A DNA stretch of 49,652 nucleotides from UBA11889 sp002313255 (GTDB lineage: Bacteria > Pseudomonadota > Gammaproteobacteria > Pseudomonadales > Azotimanducaceae). The notes below the pieces were generated by a model. The model searched no databases. It was not told where the DNA came from and was given only the letters and a program-made list of their open reading frames with translations. Below, piece after piece: positions 6,874 to 15,090 of this stretch. The stretch covers positions 1-49,652 of the forward strand of contig CAJWQX010000017.1 of the NCBI GenBank assembly GCA_913045265.1, written 5' to 3'. The translations under genes were made by a program, and so were the position numbers. Positions within the stretch are counted from its first letter, which is position 1. Every line of letters begins with the position of its first letter.

Positions 6874-7344
6874 ATGGCTCAGAACGTTGTCGACACCTCG
6901 AACTTACCCCGAATAAACGGCGCCCGCGTCGCAGTGCTGACGTCGAAGTGGTACGACGACCTGGTTTGTTCCCTCCGCGATCGGTGTGTCGAAGTCCTGA
7001 ATAACAATGGGGTGACGGACGTGACGTTGCATAAACTGCCCGGTTGCTTGGAATTCCCTTACGCCGCCAATGAATTAATCCGTAGCGACCCTGAGATAGA
7101 TGCGATCGTATGTTTGGGGGTGGTGCTGAAAGGTGACACGATGCATTTCGAGATGATTATTGACGAAGTCGTTCGTGGTCTCGGCGAGGTATCTCGACAG
7201 GGGAGAGTGCCCATCATTAATGAGATCGTACCGGTGACCGATCTTGCGCAAGCGAAGTCGCGAGCGGCGGATGATGGATTTAATAAAGGCATCGAAGCAG
7301 CGGTTGCGGCAATCGAAATTATCGCGTGGAGACAGGGTCTCTAG
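6874..7344 (+). CDS. ribH: 6,7-dimethyl-8-ribityllumazine synthase, divergent
   Basis: This 156-residue protein belongs to the lumazine synthase family, which condenses 5-amino-6-ribitylaminouracil with dihydroxybutanone phosphate in riboflavin synthesis. Catalytic H91 (KGDTMHFE) and the phosphate-binding arginine R130 (AKSRAADDG) are kept, and W26 replaces the usual stacking aromatic. It departs from the common type at PGCLEFP (usual G-A-F-E-[IL]-P) and at INEIVPVTDLAQ, where most have F-G-V-L-T-T-D-T. ATG 6874 was chosen; GTG 6871 immediately precedes it. No other riboflavin gene is nearby, so it may be a second paralogue with another role. Confidence 0.88.
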   Translation: MAQNVVDTSNLPRINGARVAVLTSKWYDDLVCSLRDRCVEVLNNNGVTDVTLHKLPGCLEFPYAANELIRSDPEIDAIVCLGVVLKGDTMHFEMIIDEVVRGLGEVSRQGRVPIINEIVPVTDLAQAKSRAADDGFNKGIEAAVAAIEIIAWRQGL

Positions 7345-7378
7345 AAGCTAAGCCGTCTAAATATAGGTTTGCGCGTAA

Positions 7379-8404
7379 CTACGTTGGCAGCGGATTGTTC
7401 TTGATGAACTCGATGACCGCTTCTGATAGGGCCGCTGGCGCTTGTTCCTGTAGGAAGTGACCGACACCTTCGATGGTGACGTGGTCCTGATTTTTCGCCC
7501 CTGGCACGCTCTCTTGAAACCGGACGTGCGCTCCTGCGGTGACAGGATCCGAGTCGCTGAACGCCGTAAGAAAAGGTTTCACCCAATTCTCTAAGACCTT
7601 CCATGCTTCGCGATTAGCCGGAATGGCAGGGTTATCCGGGATGATCGGTACGAGGCTCGGAAACTGTCTCGCGCCAGCCATCGACTCGTTGCTTGGAAAG
7701 GGCGCGTCGTAACCCTTGGCGTCGTCGGCGCCCAAATTTCCACCGCTACTAAATCGAACGACGTCGCTTACTCGCAATATGGGTGCGTCGGCACAGAACT
7801 TAACCCAGTGCAGGAAACCCATTCCCTGAGGATCGGACATCATGCCCAATGCCATGGCTTGGGGTTCTTCGTAGACGGGTAACGAGCTGTAACGCGCGCG
7901 CATGCGTTCGCTGACCGAGTTGACGTCACCATCGTCGACGCCGTTCGCATCAGGAAGACCGGTATTCGCAGCGACAATGCGGGCAAAACGATCGGGATCT
8001 TGGGTGGCGTAACGCAACCCGATCAAGCCACCCCAGTCCTGGCACACCAAGGTGACATCTCGAAGTTCCGCTTGCTCGACGAGGGAAGCTAGCCAACTCA
8101 CGTGGTTAGCGTAGGTGTAATCATTCCTCTCGAGCGGTTTATCGGAGCGGCCAAAACCGACGAAATCTGGCGCGATTACTCGATAACCGGCGGCACCGAA
8201 AATTGGCACCATGTGTCGATATAGAAAAGACCAAGTCGGCTGACCGTGCAGACACAGGATAACTTCGCCATCCGGGGGGCCTTCGTCGAGATAGTGCATC
8301 CGTAATTTGCCGCCTTCGTGGTCAGGCACGGAGACGTAATGGGGTTCAAATGCGTAGTCTTGGAGGTCCTCGAAGCGAGAGTCTGGCGTTCGTACGTATT
8401 TCAC
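7379..8404 (-). CDS. Haloalkane dehalogenase
   Basis: This 341-residue alpha/beta hydrolase has haloalkane dehalogenase signatures. The oxyanion loop is H53-G-Q-P-T-W-S. The nucleophile is D123 followed by the halide-stabilising W124 (CQDWGG). The catalytic acid lies in AFSDSDPVT, and the histidine in GVGHFLQEQAP. It would replace a carbon-bound halogen with hydroxyl in the cytoplasm. The arrangement around the nucleophile resembles the DhlA/DhmA subgroup (HLD-I). Epoxide hydrolases are the main alternative, but they lack this D-W pair and the HGQPTWS oxyanion loop. It is convergent with ribH (34-bp gap) and divergent from the GH20 gene. Confidence 0.88.
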   Translation of the reverse strand: MKYVRTPDSRFEDLQDYAFEPHYVSVPDHEGGKLRMHYLDEGPPDGEVILCLHGQPTWSFLYRHMVPIFGAAGYRVIAPDFVGFGRSDKPLERNDYTYANHVSWLASLVEQAELRDVTLVCQDWGGLIGLRYATQDPDRFARIVAANTGLPDANGVDDGDVNSVSERMRARYSSLPVYEEPQAMALGMMSDPQGMGFLHWVKFCADAPILRVSDVVRFSSGGNLGADDAKGYDAPFPSNESMAGARQFPSLVPIIPDNPAIPANREAWKVLENWVKPFLTAFSDSDPVTAGAHVRFQESVPGAKNQDHVTIEGVGHFLQEQAPAALSEAVIEFIKNNPLPT

Positions 8405-8428
8405 GGACTGTCTCTACCCAGTAGCAAA

Positions 8429-8455
8429 TTGTCACCAGTATAACGGGCGTATAAC
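8429..8455 (+). promoter_or_regulatory. Putative promoter and direct repeat before the GH20 gene
   Basis: TTGTCA (8429-8434) and TATAAC (8450-8455) have a 15-bp spacer, slightly short for sigma-70. The heptamer GTATAAC occurs twice, at 8438-8444 and 8449-8455. The copies are 11 bp apart, about one helical turn, as expected for two half-sites of a regulator overlapping the -10 region. Confidence 0.35.
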
Positions 8456-8501
8456 CCCCCACACATTGACATCGATCGGAGCAAGACCGAGATTGAGAGC
8501 C

Positions 8502-10406
8502 ATGATCGATCTCCTTCCAATTCCGACGAGTGTTGAATCCAGTACCGGCTGCTTACATCGTTCGCGCGAAGGTGACTCTGTTCAGGTGACGGCACCCGAG
8601 CGCGTTCTTCGGGCACTGGCACGATTGCCACTCGCAGGGTTTCCCATTGAGGTCGCAATTGCCGAAACAACGGCTGAACGGCCTCGGCTAGACGATTCGT
8701 ACGCGTACCGGTTGGTCATCAACGAGACCGGGGTTCGGATCGAAGCCGATACACAGTGGGGGGCGCTTTCGGCCCTTATCACGCTGGCGCAATTAACGAA
8801 CGACGAGTCAGTCCCTTGTTGCATCGTCATCGACGCGCCGCGGTTTCAATGGCGCGGTCTCATGGTGGACGTGGCTCGACATTTCATTAGCTTGGAGACA
8901 CTGAGGCGAACCCTGGACGCGATGGGCTACTTTAAATTGAACGTCCTGCATATCCACCTGTCCGACGACCAGGCATTTCGTTTTCTAGGGACCACGTTTC
9001 CCGAACTCGCAAGCCCTGAGCACTATACGGCTCTTGAACTCACTGCACTTGTTTCGTACGCAGCGGACCGGGGTATCCGCGTGGTGCCAGAATTGGACGT
9101 GCCAGGACACACCACCAGCTGGCTCGTTGCGCATCCTGAGTGGGGTTCTGGCGGTGAGGTTTCGGTATCTTTGTCCTTCGGTTCTCACGAAACCGTTTTG
9201 GATCCGACCAGTTCGGACGTCATGGATGTGTTGGAACAGATTTTTGGCGAAATCGCTGAAGTTTTTCCGGATGAATACGTTCATTTCGGGGGCGACGAGG
9301 TGCGCTCGAGCGAATGGCAAAGTTCGGTGTCTATTCAAAATTACATGCGGGCGCAGAAAATTGACGACACCGACGGTCTACAAGCGGCCTTCAATCGACA
9401 GTTGATCTGCAGGCTGGAGGGCCTTGGTAAATACCCGGTCGGTTGGGATGAAGTACTGCATCCCAACCTCCCAGACAATGTCGTGATTCAGTGCTGGCGA
9501 GGGATGCATGGCCGTGACGAAGCTCTGCAGGCCGGCTACGACTGCGTGGTTTCAGCGCCTTACTACCTCGACCTATTTATGCCGGCGGGCGTGCATTACC
9601 AGTACGACCCTGAAGCCGGGGGAGTTGATCTTGCGCGGTTAGACGGCCGGTTGCGGAGCGATCCGCGCTTCGCCCACGTCGTTGGGGATATCGGGTGGGG
9701 AAAGGGTTTCACCGATTATCCCGAGCTTGCAACCTCGGAGGCAGGTCGGTTGCTGGGTGGAGAAGCATGCATCTGGTCGGAGCTCGTGACTGATGAGTTA
9801 CTCGATCGGCGCGTGTGGAGCCGCATGCCGGCGATAGCAGAACGTTTCTGGAGTGATCGTGACATCCGCGATGAAGTGGACATGTACCGTAGGCTCGAGC
9901 ACCAACTAGTACGGCTCGAACAACTCTATGGCATTAACGCGATGAGCGATCGGAATATGTTAAATGCGCCCGGGCTCAAGCCATTGATCGACATGCTTGA
10001 GCCGGTCAAGGGATACACGCGGATACTCGGAGAGGAATTATCAGCGGCGAGACGAGAAGGGCGCGACGTCACACAGATCAAACGACCCTACTGTACGGAC
10101 ACCTCTCTCGACCGAGTTGTCGATCTGATACCGCCCGAAAGTGCAGCGACTCGCCATTTTGGTGAGGCGTTAGAGGCGGATGAGGACATGTCAGGATGGA
10201 CGGCGGGTTGGCGGAATCAGCACCGCACATTGCTTGGACTTTTGCCCAAACGACCCGAACTTGGCGAGCTCGAAGAAGCTTCGCGGGCTTTGGCCGAGCT
10301 CGCGGATGTCGTCGATGCTGGCGGAGAGGTCAACCCCGCTTGGGCCGGTCCTTTTGGCGAGTACGTGTTGCCGGTTATCTATACGATGTTGGCGCATGAA
10401 TCCTGA
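8502..10406 (+). CDS. Beta-N-acetylhexosaminidase, glycoside hydrolase family 20
   Basis: This 634-residue GH20 enzyme removes terminal GlcNAc or GalNAc by substrate-assisted catalysis. An N-terminal GH20b-like domain (~1-110) precedes the barrel, which starts at FQWRGLMVDVARHF. Diagnostic motifs are HIHLSDDQAFR, PELDVPGHTTSW and the catalytic pair D265-E266 in HFGGDEV, followed by a VQCWRG-like strand (VIQCWRGMHG). I see no signal peptide or lipobox from ATG 8502. An upstream TTG at 8466 adds 12 polar residues and no export signal, so the enzyme appears cytoplasmic. Its last codons overlap the start of a NahK-like kinase by 11 bases, tying it to N-acetylhexosamine salvage. Confidence 0.94.
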   Translation: MIDLLPIPTSVESSTGCLHRSREGDSVQVTAPERVLRALARLPLAGFPIEVAIAETTAERPRLDDSYAYRLVINETGVRIEADTQWGALSALITLAQLTNDESVPCCIVIDAPRFQWRGLMVDVARHFISLETLRRTLDAMGYFKLNVLHIHLSDDQAFRFLGTTFPELASPEHYTALELTALVSYAADRGIRVVPELDVPGHTTSWLVAHPEWGSGGEVSVSLSFGSHETVLDPTSSDVMDVLEQIFGEIAEVFPDEYVHFGGDEVRSSEWQSSVSIQNYMRAQKIDDTDGLQAAFNRQLICRLEGLGKYPVGWDEVLHPNLPDNVVIQCWRGMHGRDEALQAGYDCVVSAPYYLDLFMPAGVHYQYDPEAGGVDLARLDGRLRSDPRFAHVVGDIGWGKGFTDYPELATSEAGRLLGGEACIWSELVTDELLDRRVWSRMPAIAERFWSDRDIRDEVDMYRRLEHQLVRLEQLYGINAMSDRNMLNAPGLKPLIDMLEPVKGYTRILGEELSAARREGRDVTQIKRPYCTDTSLDRVVDLIPPESAATRHFGEALEADEDMSGWTAGWRNQHRTLLGLLPKRPELGELEEASRALAELADVVDAGGEVNPAWAGPFGEYVLPVIYTMLAHES

Positions 10407-11415
10407 AGTCGCGGCGAGACAGTGGAATCTTGACGGAGATATTGAACGTATCGCCACGGGCCGTATTAATGCGACCTTTCTGGTTGGAGGTACGCACGTT
10501 CTTCAACGTATCAACGGGGACATTTTCCCCGATCCGCGAGCATTGCTGCGAAACGCAGAAAAGATCGCCGCCGTTGCAGGCAAATTGATAGTTCGGCATC
10601 TCCCATCGAAACACGGCGAGCCGTGTTGGTCAGATCAAGACGGCGAGGTTTGGCGTGTTTACCCGCATGTGCCCAGTCGAAATTTCGATACGTTGCCGGA
10701 TGCCCTCTTGAATCCCGTAGGCACGATATTTGGCGATTTGTTGAGTCGCTTGAGGGCTCTCGATGGCGAGCTAGAGACTTCGATCCCTGGATTTCACGAC
10801 ATCCAAACCTATCTAAACTATCTCGACGCGACGCGTAGTAGTGGAGATGCAGACGCAGAACTCGAATACGTGGATTTGCGGCGCCAGCGACTCGTGGTAT
10901 CGGAAGAAAAGTCGCAAATCATCCATGGGGATTGCAAGGTCAACAACGTATTGTTTGATCCAACGACTGATAAGGCCATCAAGGTAGTGGATCTGGATAC
11001 CCTCATGCGCGGGTCAGCGTCATGGGATTTCGGTGATCTGATCCGTTCCATTTCTGTGGGGCCCGAAGAATTGACCCCAGATGGTCATATCAATATCGCC
11101 GGGGTTGAAGCGGTATCTCGGGGCTTTCTCTCGGCGTACGGCCCGGTATCAGACGTCGAAGAATACGCGGCGGCGCCCGCCCACATGAGTTTTATGTTGG
11201 GCACGCGATTCTTGACCGATCATTTCGATGGCGATCGTTACTTTGGTGCGACGCGTCGAGGCGAGAATCTTGAACGTGCCCGCGCTCAATTTGCGTTAAC
11301 CAGGCAGTTTGACAGATCAGTCGAGCGACTTTGCGAGATCCTCGCCCACGCAATGGGCCAGCGTCTCGATGGTGCAGCTAAACCGTTGCGGAAGGTTCGT
11401 TTTCGATTCTGGTGA
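10396..11415 (+). CDS. N-acetylhexosamine 1-kinase-like phosphotransferase
   Basis: This 339-residue APH-fold kinase is most like NahK, which phosphorylates GlcNAc/GalNAc at the anomeric position. Typical features are the glycine-rich-loop equivalent TGRINATFLV (21-30), FVLQRIN-like HVLQRING (34-41), IFPDPRALLRN, catalytic loop IIHGDCKVNNVLFD with D179, and metal-binding VVDLDTLMRGS (D199/D201) followed by SWDFGDLIRS. The start ATG lies inside the GH20 gene, so the two are translationally coupled. Together they would turn N-acetylhexosamine-ended oligosaccharides into sugar 1-phosphates. The 3' end overlaps the convergent PhyH gene by 38 bases. Confidence 0.85.
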   Translation: MNPEVAARQWNLDGDIERIATGRINATFLVGGTHVLQRINGDIFPDPRALLRNAEKIAAVAGKLIVRHLPSKHGEPCWSDQDGEVWRVYPHVPSRNFDTLPDALLNPVGTIFGDLLSRLRALDGELETSIPGFHDIQTYLNYLDATRSSGDADAELEYVDLRRQRLVVSEEKSQIIHGDCKVNNVLFDPTTDKAIKVVDLDTLMRGSASWDFGDLIRSISVGPEELTPDGHINIAGVEAVSRGFLSAYGPVSDVEEYAAAPAHMSFMLGTRFLTDHFDGDRYFGATRRGENLERARAQFALTRQFDRSVERLCEILAHAMGQRLDGAAKPLRKVRFRFW

Positions 11416-12334
11416 CCCAATAGTCGGCATCGAAATTCTCGTCGCCAAGAAGATAACGCCAAAAACGTATGCGATTAATGTATTCGAGGCGGCCAGTGTC
11501 GCCCTCGAACCAAGGTTGTGGACGGGTTAGAAGAGAAGCAATGTCGTCGGGGTTCGTCGCTTCTTTGCGAAAGAAGATTGGTCGTTGTTCAAAGTCGCGG
11601 GCAGATAGATCGGACGTGTCCCAGAGCCGTACTTGAGGAATGCTCGGGTTTAACCGAATTTTAAACATGTAACGAGCATCGCCGGTGCGATTGATGCCGC
11701 CGCCGTGCCAGACGCCGTGATGCATCAAGATGAGCGTTCCCGCGGGACAGACAACGTGCTGTTGTCCCCGAATGTTCTGATAACGTGCGATGGCAGATTC
11801 GCTCACGATACGTAAATGCGTACCCGGCACGTACCGAGTACCACCCATGTCGAGTCCAACTTCGTGCGGGAAATAGAAGAGCTGAATATCAAAGGCGCGA
11901 CGCGGGTCGATGGTTGAATCTTGATGTGTATGCTGCGATCGCTGCGGGATACCGGCTGCTTTGTAGTAAGAAGTTGGTAACGCCAAATGCAGAAAATGGT
12001 GATCCACCAGCGATTCTGGACCAACTAAACTCTCTATGGCCCCCCGAACGACTGGCAAGCGGACTAGCTCGCCGAGTGCCGTTGTCTCCTTGTACGCCGT
12101 ATTTAATACGGTGCCGGGTGTAACCTCGGGCAATTTCGAATGGCCCATTAGGTTACCCAGACTCTTTACGGTCCGATTCGATCCTTTCTCTCCATTGGAC
12201 GTATCGATGGAGCCCGCGTCCGCAAGAAATTGTCGGTTGATCTCGTTAGGGATGATGCCGTCGAAGCGCAGCAGGCCGTCGGCCGCAAACTCGGCCATTT
12301 CCCGGGAATTTAACTTCACACAGTCACTCATCAT
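11378..12334 (-). CDS. PhyH-family Fe(II)/2-oxoglutarate dioxygenase
   Basis: This 318-residue phytanoyl-CoA dioxygenase family protein has an intact triad: H137-Q138-D139 in QHTHQDST, H210 in HGVWHGGGIN, and R221 downstream for 2-oxoglutarate. FDIQLFYFPHEVGLDMGGTR and the VPGTHLR strand match the double-stranded beta-helix core. The substrate is unknown; many such proteins hydroxylate small metabolites. The first ATG overlaps the stop of the small upstream gene (ATGATGAGTGA), so it is coupled to that gene and then to an amidase. Confidence 0.86.
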   Translation of the reverse strand: MMSDCVKLNSREMAEFAADGLLRFDGIIPNEINRQFLADAGSIDTSNGEKGSNRTVKSLGNLMGHSKLPEVTPGTVLNTAYKETTALGELVRLPVVRGAIESLVGPESLVDHHFLHLALPTSYYKAAGIPQRSQHTHQDSTIDPRRAFDIQLFYFPHEVGLDMGGTRYVPGTHLRIVSESAIARYQNIRGQQHVVCPAGTLILMHHGVWHGGGINRTGDARYMFKIRLNPSIPQVRLWDTSDLSARDFEQRPIFFRKEATNPDDIASLLTRPQPWFEGDTGRLEYINRIRFWRYLLGDENFDADYWVTRIENEPSATV

Positions 12335-12599
12335 TGATCAGTTTTTCGAAGAAAAACTCGTACTTCAAATATCCGGTGCGAAATTCGTCACCTGGTGCAT
12401 GGGCGGCGAGTGGCGACGCTTGGATGAGGCGCCACCCGTCGGCCAGAGCTTCCACCCCCGAGCGATACAATGGCTCGTCAGAATCTCCGGGCATGTGGTT
12501 ATCCATACCGGTGCCGTCGTACCGTGCCCAGGCGATGACGTTGGCGTCGAGAGCCGAGCTCGAAAGGTACAGCACCAGCACCTGTTGTTTTCTCGCCAT
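12324..12599 (-). CDS. Small conserved-looking protein of unknown function
   Basis: This protein has about 91 residues if it starts at the ATG giving MARKQQVLVLYLSSSALDAN. A start at 12686 would add 29 residues and overlap the amidase end by 32 bases. The sequence looks genuine: a beta strand, the segment WARYDGTGMDNHMPG, then YRSGVEALADGWRLIQ and an aromatic end, GYLKYEFFFEKL. No signal peptide, membrane segment or known catalytic motif is visible. It sits between an amidase and a PhyH dioxygenase, overlapping the latter by 11 bases. I do not recognise the family. Confidence 0.6.
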   Translation of the reverse strand: MARKQQVLVLYLSSSALDANVIAWARYDGTGMDNHMPGDSDEPLYRSGVEALADGWRLIQASPLAAHAPGDEFRTGYLKYEFFFEKLINDE

Positions 12600-12654
12600 C
12601 GCTTGAGGATAACAGGCGTGCGGCGCGAGTTGATGACCCACCGTGAGAGTGAGA

Positions 12655-14076
12655 TTACGTGAAAGCCGGGGGTAGAACGTGCGCATGCCCGGTTACGGCC
12701 TCGATTGCGTGGGCTGCTGCTAAAAGAAACGTATCTTGGCGCATCGGAGCGATGAGTTGCGCGCCCACGGGAAGACCCTCAGCAAAACCGGCCGGCAGCG
12801 AAAGGGCCGGACAACAAGAGACCGTGATCCAACTGCATGCTTCCATCCACTCGATGTAGTTTGACATCGGGACGCCGTCGACGATTTGGACCCACTCGGT
12901 ATTTGCGTCGAACGGTAGTACTTGAGTTGTCGGTCCAATCAGGAGGTCGAATCGTTTAAAAAATTCATTCATTCGTTCAATCAGCGACGCCCGCGCCGGT
13001 CCGACCCAGTCCAGATCTTCTTGAGTTAATGCTTCGCCAGCTTCTACGTTCCAGCGTATCGTTTCCTTCAATTGGTCGAATTGATTCTTTGGGAGATGTC
13101 GAAATCGCCGGAAATTATTCGCCCGCAGAATATGAAAAATACGGCTGGCGTCACGGAAGTTGGGAGACGCCTCATCCACGGCTGCGCCCGCGGTTTCGAG
13201 ATCTCGCGCGAATTGCTGGAGCGTTTCTCGAATGGGCTTTTCAACGGGCAAACCGCCAAAGTCTTCGGTAAAACCGATTTTCAGGTTTTCGAGAGGAAGC
13301 GGATTAATTTGGCGGAATTCACTCCCGTTGGTTTCAAGCATTCCGGGCAGCCGAGGGTCAGGACCGGCAAGAACCGAGAAGAGCAGCGCGGCGTCTGCGC
13401 AGGTGCGCGCCATTGGGCCCTCAGTACTCAAATCGCTCCAAGGGTTGCGCGAGGGATAAAACGGTACGCGCCCAGGTGAAGGTCGAAAACCGACTACGTT
13501 GCAGAACGCGGCAGGGTTACGTAACGAGCCGCCGGTATCGCTTCCGTCGGCGAGCGGGATCATACGGGACGCCAAAGCAGCAGCGGCACCACCGCTGCTT
13601 CCGCCGCTGGACACAGATGGATCATATGGGTTGCGGGTGAGACCAAATACTCGGTTAAACGTGTGCGAACCAGCGCCAAACTCGGGAGTATTAGTTTTAC
13701 CCAGCGTGATAGCGCCGGCGTTACGCATCCGCTCGACAATGAGCTGATCGAAGTCAGGGATGTAGTCGGCGTGCAGCGGTGAGCCGAATGTGGTGCGTAT
13801 ACCTCGGGTGGGCACTAGGTCCTTGTGCAGTACGGGCAAGCCGTGGAGTGGTCCGATGATTTTCCCGGCATTATCGAGTTCGCTCGCCTGACTAAGGGCT
13901 TGGTCGAAGACGGTGGTAACCACAGCGTTTACGCGCGGATTGATCGACTCAATCTGTGCGATATGGGCCTCGATCACTTCGCGAACGCTGATCTGCTTCG
14001 TGGCGATCCGTCCGGCGAGTTCGGTCGCCGTTAATAGACAGAGCTCCCTACTCGTGTCAGTTTTCGGCGTACCCAT
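12655..14076 (-). CDS. Amidase signature family protein
   Basis: This 473-residue amidohydrolase has the Ser-cisSer-Lys triad: K85 in VLHKDLVP, the GGSSGGAAAALA loop (158-169), and the nucleophile S184 in GSDTGGSLRNPAA. It cleaves an amide bond, but the substrate is not predictable. The start resembles family members (TATELAGRIATKQISVREV). GatA is a less likely identity because no gatB or gatC is near and the segment after the nucleophile differs. It heads a minus-strand group with a small unknown gene and a PhyH dioxygenase. Its start faces a small plus-strand gene 11 bases away. Confidence 0.9.
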   Translation of the reverse strand: MGTPKTDTSRELCLLTATELAGRIATKQISVREVIEAHIAQIESINPRVNAVVTTVFDQALSQASELDNAGKIIGPLHGLPVLHKDLVPTRGIRTTFGSPLHADYIPDFDQLIVERMRNAGAITLGKTNTPEFGAGSHTFNRVFGLTRNPYDPSVSSGGSSGGAAAALASRMIPLADGSDTGGSLRNPAAFCNVVGFRPSPGRVPFYPSRNPWSDLSTEGPMARTCADAALLFSVLAGPDPRLPGMLETNGSEFRQINPLPLENLKIGFTEDFGGLPVEKPIRETLQQFARDLETAGAAVDEASPNFRDASRIFHILRANNFRRFRHLPKNQFDQLKETIRWNVEAGEALTQEDLDWVGPARASLIERMNEFFKRFDLLIGPTTQVLPFDANTEWVQIVDGVPMSNYIEWMEACSWITVSCCPALSLPAGFAEGLPVGAQLIAPMRQDTFLLAAAHAIEAVTGHAHVLPPAFT

Positions 14077-14087
14077 TAGCTGGAGTT

Positions 14088-14363
14088 ATGGCTTTGATTA
14101 GTGTGTCGATGGTCGGTGCCAATACGTATCAAGTCGTCGTCGAAGGGGCCGACGAGTCGGAGCATCGGGTGGTCATGGGTCCCGATTACTACAAACATCT
14201 GTCGAGAGGCGAATTTACCCATGAATGGGTGCTTGTCCAAGCGTTTCGGGTGTTACTTGAACGGGACGCGAACGTATCGATCCCCACCGAATTCGATCTT
14301 AAGGAGTTCCTCGCTGGTGACATCGAAATTGAGAGCAAAATTGCTGCCCGCCTAGACCCATGA
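14088..14363 (+). CDS. Small hypothetical protein
   Basis: This 91-residue protein is acidic, with a beta-rich first half (ISVSMVGANTYQVVVEG) and a helical second half (WVLVQAFRVLLERDA, then STEFDLKEFL-type spacing). No signal peptide or membrane segment is visible. GGAG sits only 2 bases before ATG 14088, which is short; ATG 14109 could be the real start. It is divergent from the amidase, and its end overlaps the nitroreductase end by 12 bases. I do not recognise a family, though the regular composition suggests it is real. Confidence 0.55.
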   Translation: MALISVSMVGANTYQVVVEGADESEHRVVMGPDYYKHLSRGEFTHEWVLVQAFRVLLERDANVSIPTEFDLKEFLAGDIEIESKIAARLDP

Positions 14364-14984
14364 GTTCCAGTGCGTGATTTCCGAGACCGGCGACCGCTTT
14401 GCTAGTTTAAAGTCGGTGCCGACGGTGTAAGCAACGGGTAGAAGCGCCGTCTGCGTTATACCCTCGGGAATTCCCAATAGTGCAGCTGCTTCGTCGGCGT
14501 GTGCCAGGTGCAGCGTTGTAAGACACGAGCCGAGCCCTCGGGCCCGAAGGGCTAGTTGAAAACTCCACACCGCCGGATAGATCGATGCGTAAAAACCCGC
14601 TCCTGCCAATCCATTGGGTGGATTGCCTTGTATACACGGAATGAGATGTACCGGCACCTCCTGCAGGTGCTCCATAAGATACATGGCCGAGCTGAATACG
14701 CGTTGGGTTTGGGCGTCGGCGCCGGAGGACGCTTGTTCGCTTGCCGCCGAAAGGTAACCCTCGGCACTGCGTCGATAAAGTGCCGCTAGCGCGGCCCGCG
14801 TATCGGAATCGTCGATGACAATCCAGCGCCAACCCTGCGTATTCGAGCCTGTTGGTGCTTGAACAGCTAACTGAAGACATTCGTCGATGACCTCTCTGGG
14901 GACGGGTTTAGTCAAATCCAAGCGCTTACGAACCGATCGCGTTGTGTTCAATAACTCATCGCATACCTGCTGATCGAGTGCCAT
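14352..14984 (-). CDS. Nitroreductase-family flavoprotein
   Basis: This 210-residue FMN-dependent oxidoreductase of the nitroreductase fold has the family opening TTRSVRKRLDLTKPVPREVI, the FMN-contact segment LAVQAPTGSNTQGWRWIVI, and the later AVWSFQLALRARGLGSCLTT and LLGIPEGITQTALLPVAY stretches. It would reduce nitro groups, quinones or enones using NAD(P)H. The ATG gives a typical length. It is convergent with the small gene at 14088, and a 106-bp gap separates it from the MBL gene. Confidence 0.9.
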   Translation of the reverse strand: MALDQQVCDELLNTTRSVRKRLDLTKPVPREVIDECLQLAVQAPTGSNTQGWRWIVIDDSDTRAALAALYRRSAEGYLSAASEQASSGADAQTQRVFSSAMYLMEHLQEVPVHLIPCIQGNPPNGLAGAGFYASIYPAVWSFQLALRARGLGSCLTTLHLAHADEAAALLGIPEGITQTALLPVAYTVGTDFKLAKRSPVSEITHWNSWV

Positions 14985-15090
14985 GGTTTTCCATTGGGTA
15001 GTTGTTACAGATTTGTATGCTAACCCTTCTCATGCCGTTGCGAAGAGGTACACGTATTCAGCGGATCGTTAGGATCCAAACAACGGACGA

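Noticed and set aside
8401..8670. Minus-strand frame spanning the dehalogenase/GH20 intergenic region
   Set aside because: Overlaps the start of the GH20 gene antisense and has no domain; it would also cover the likely promoter.
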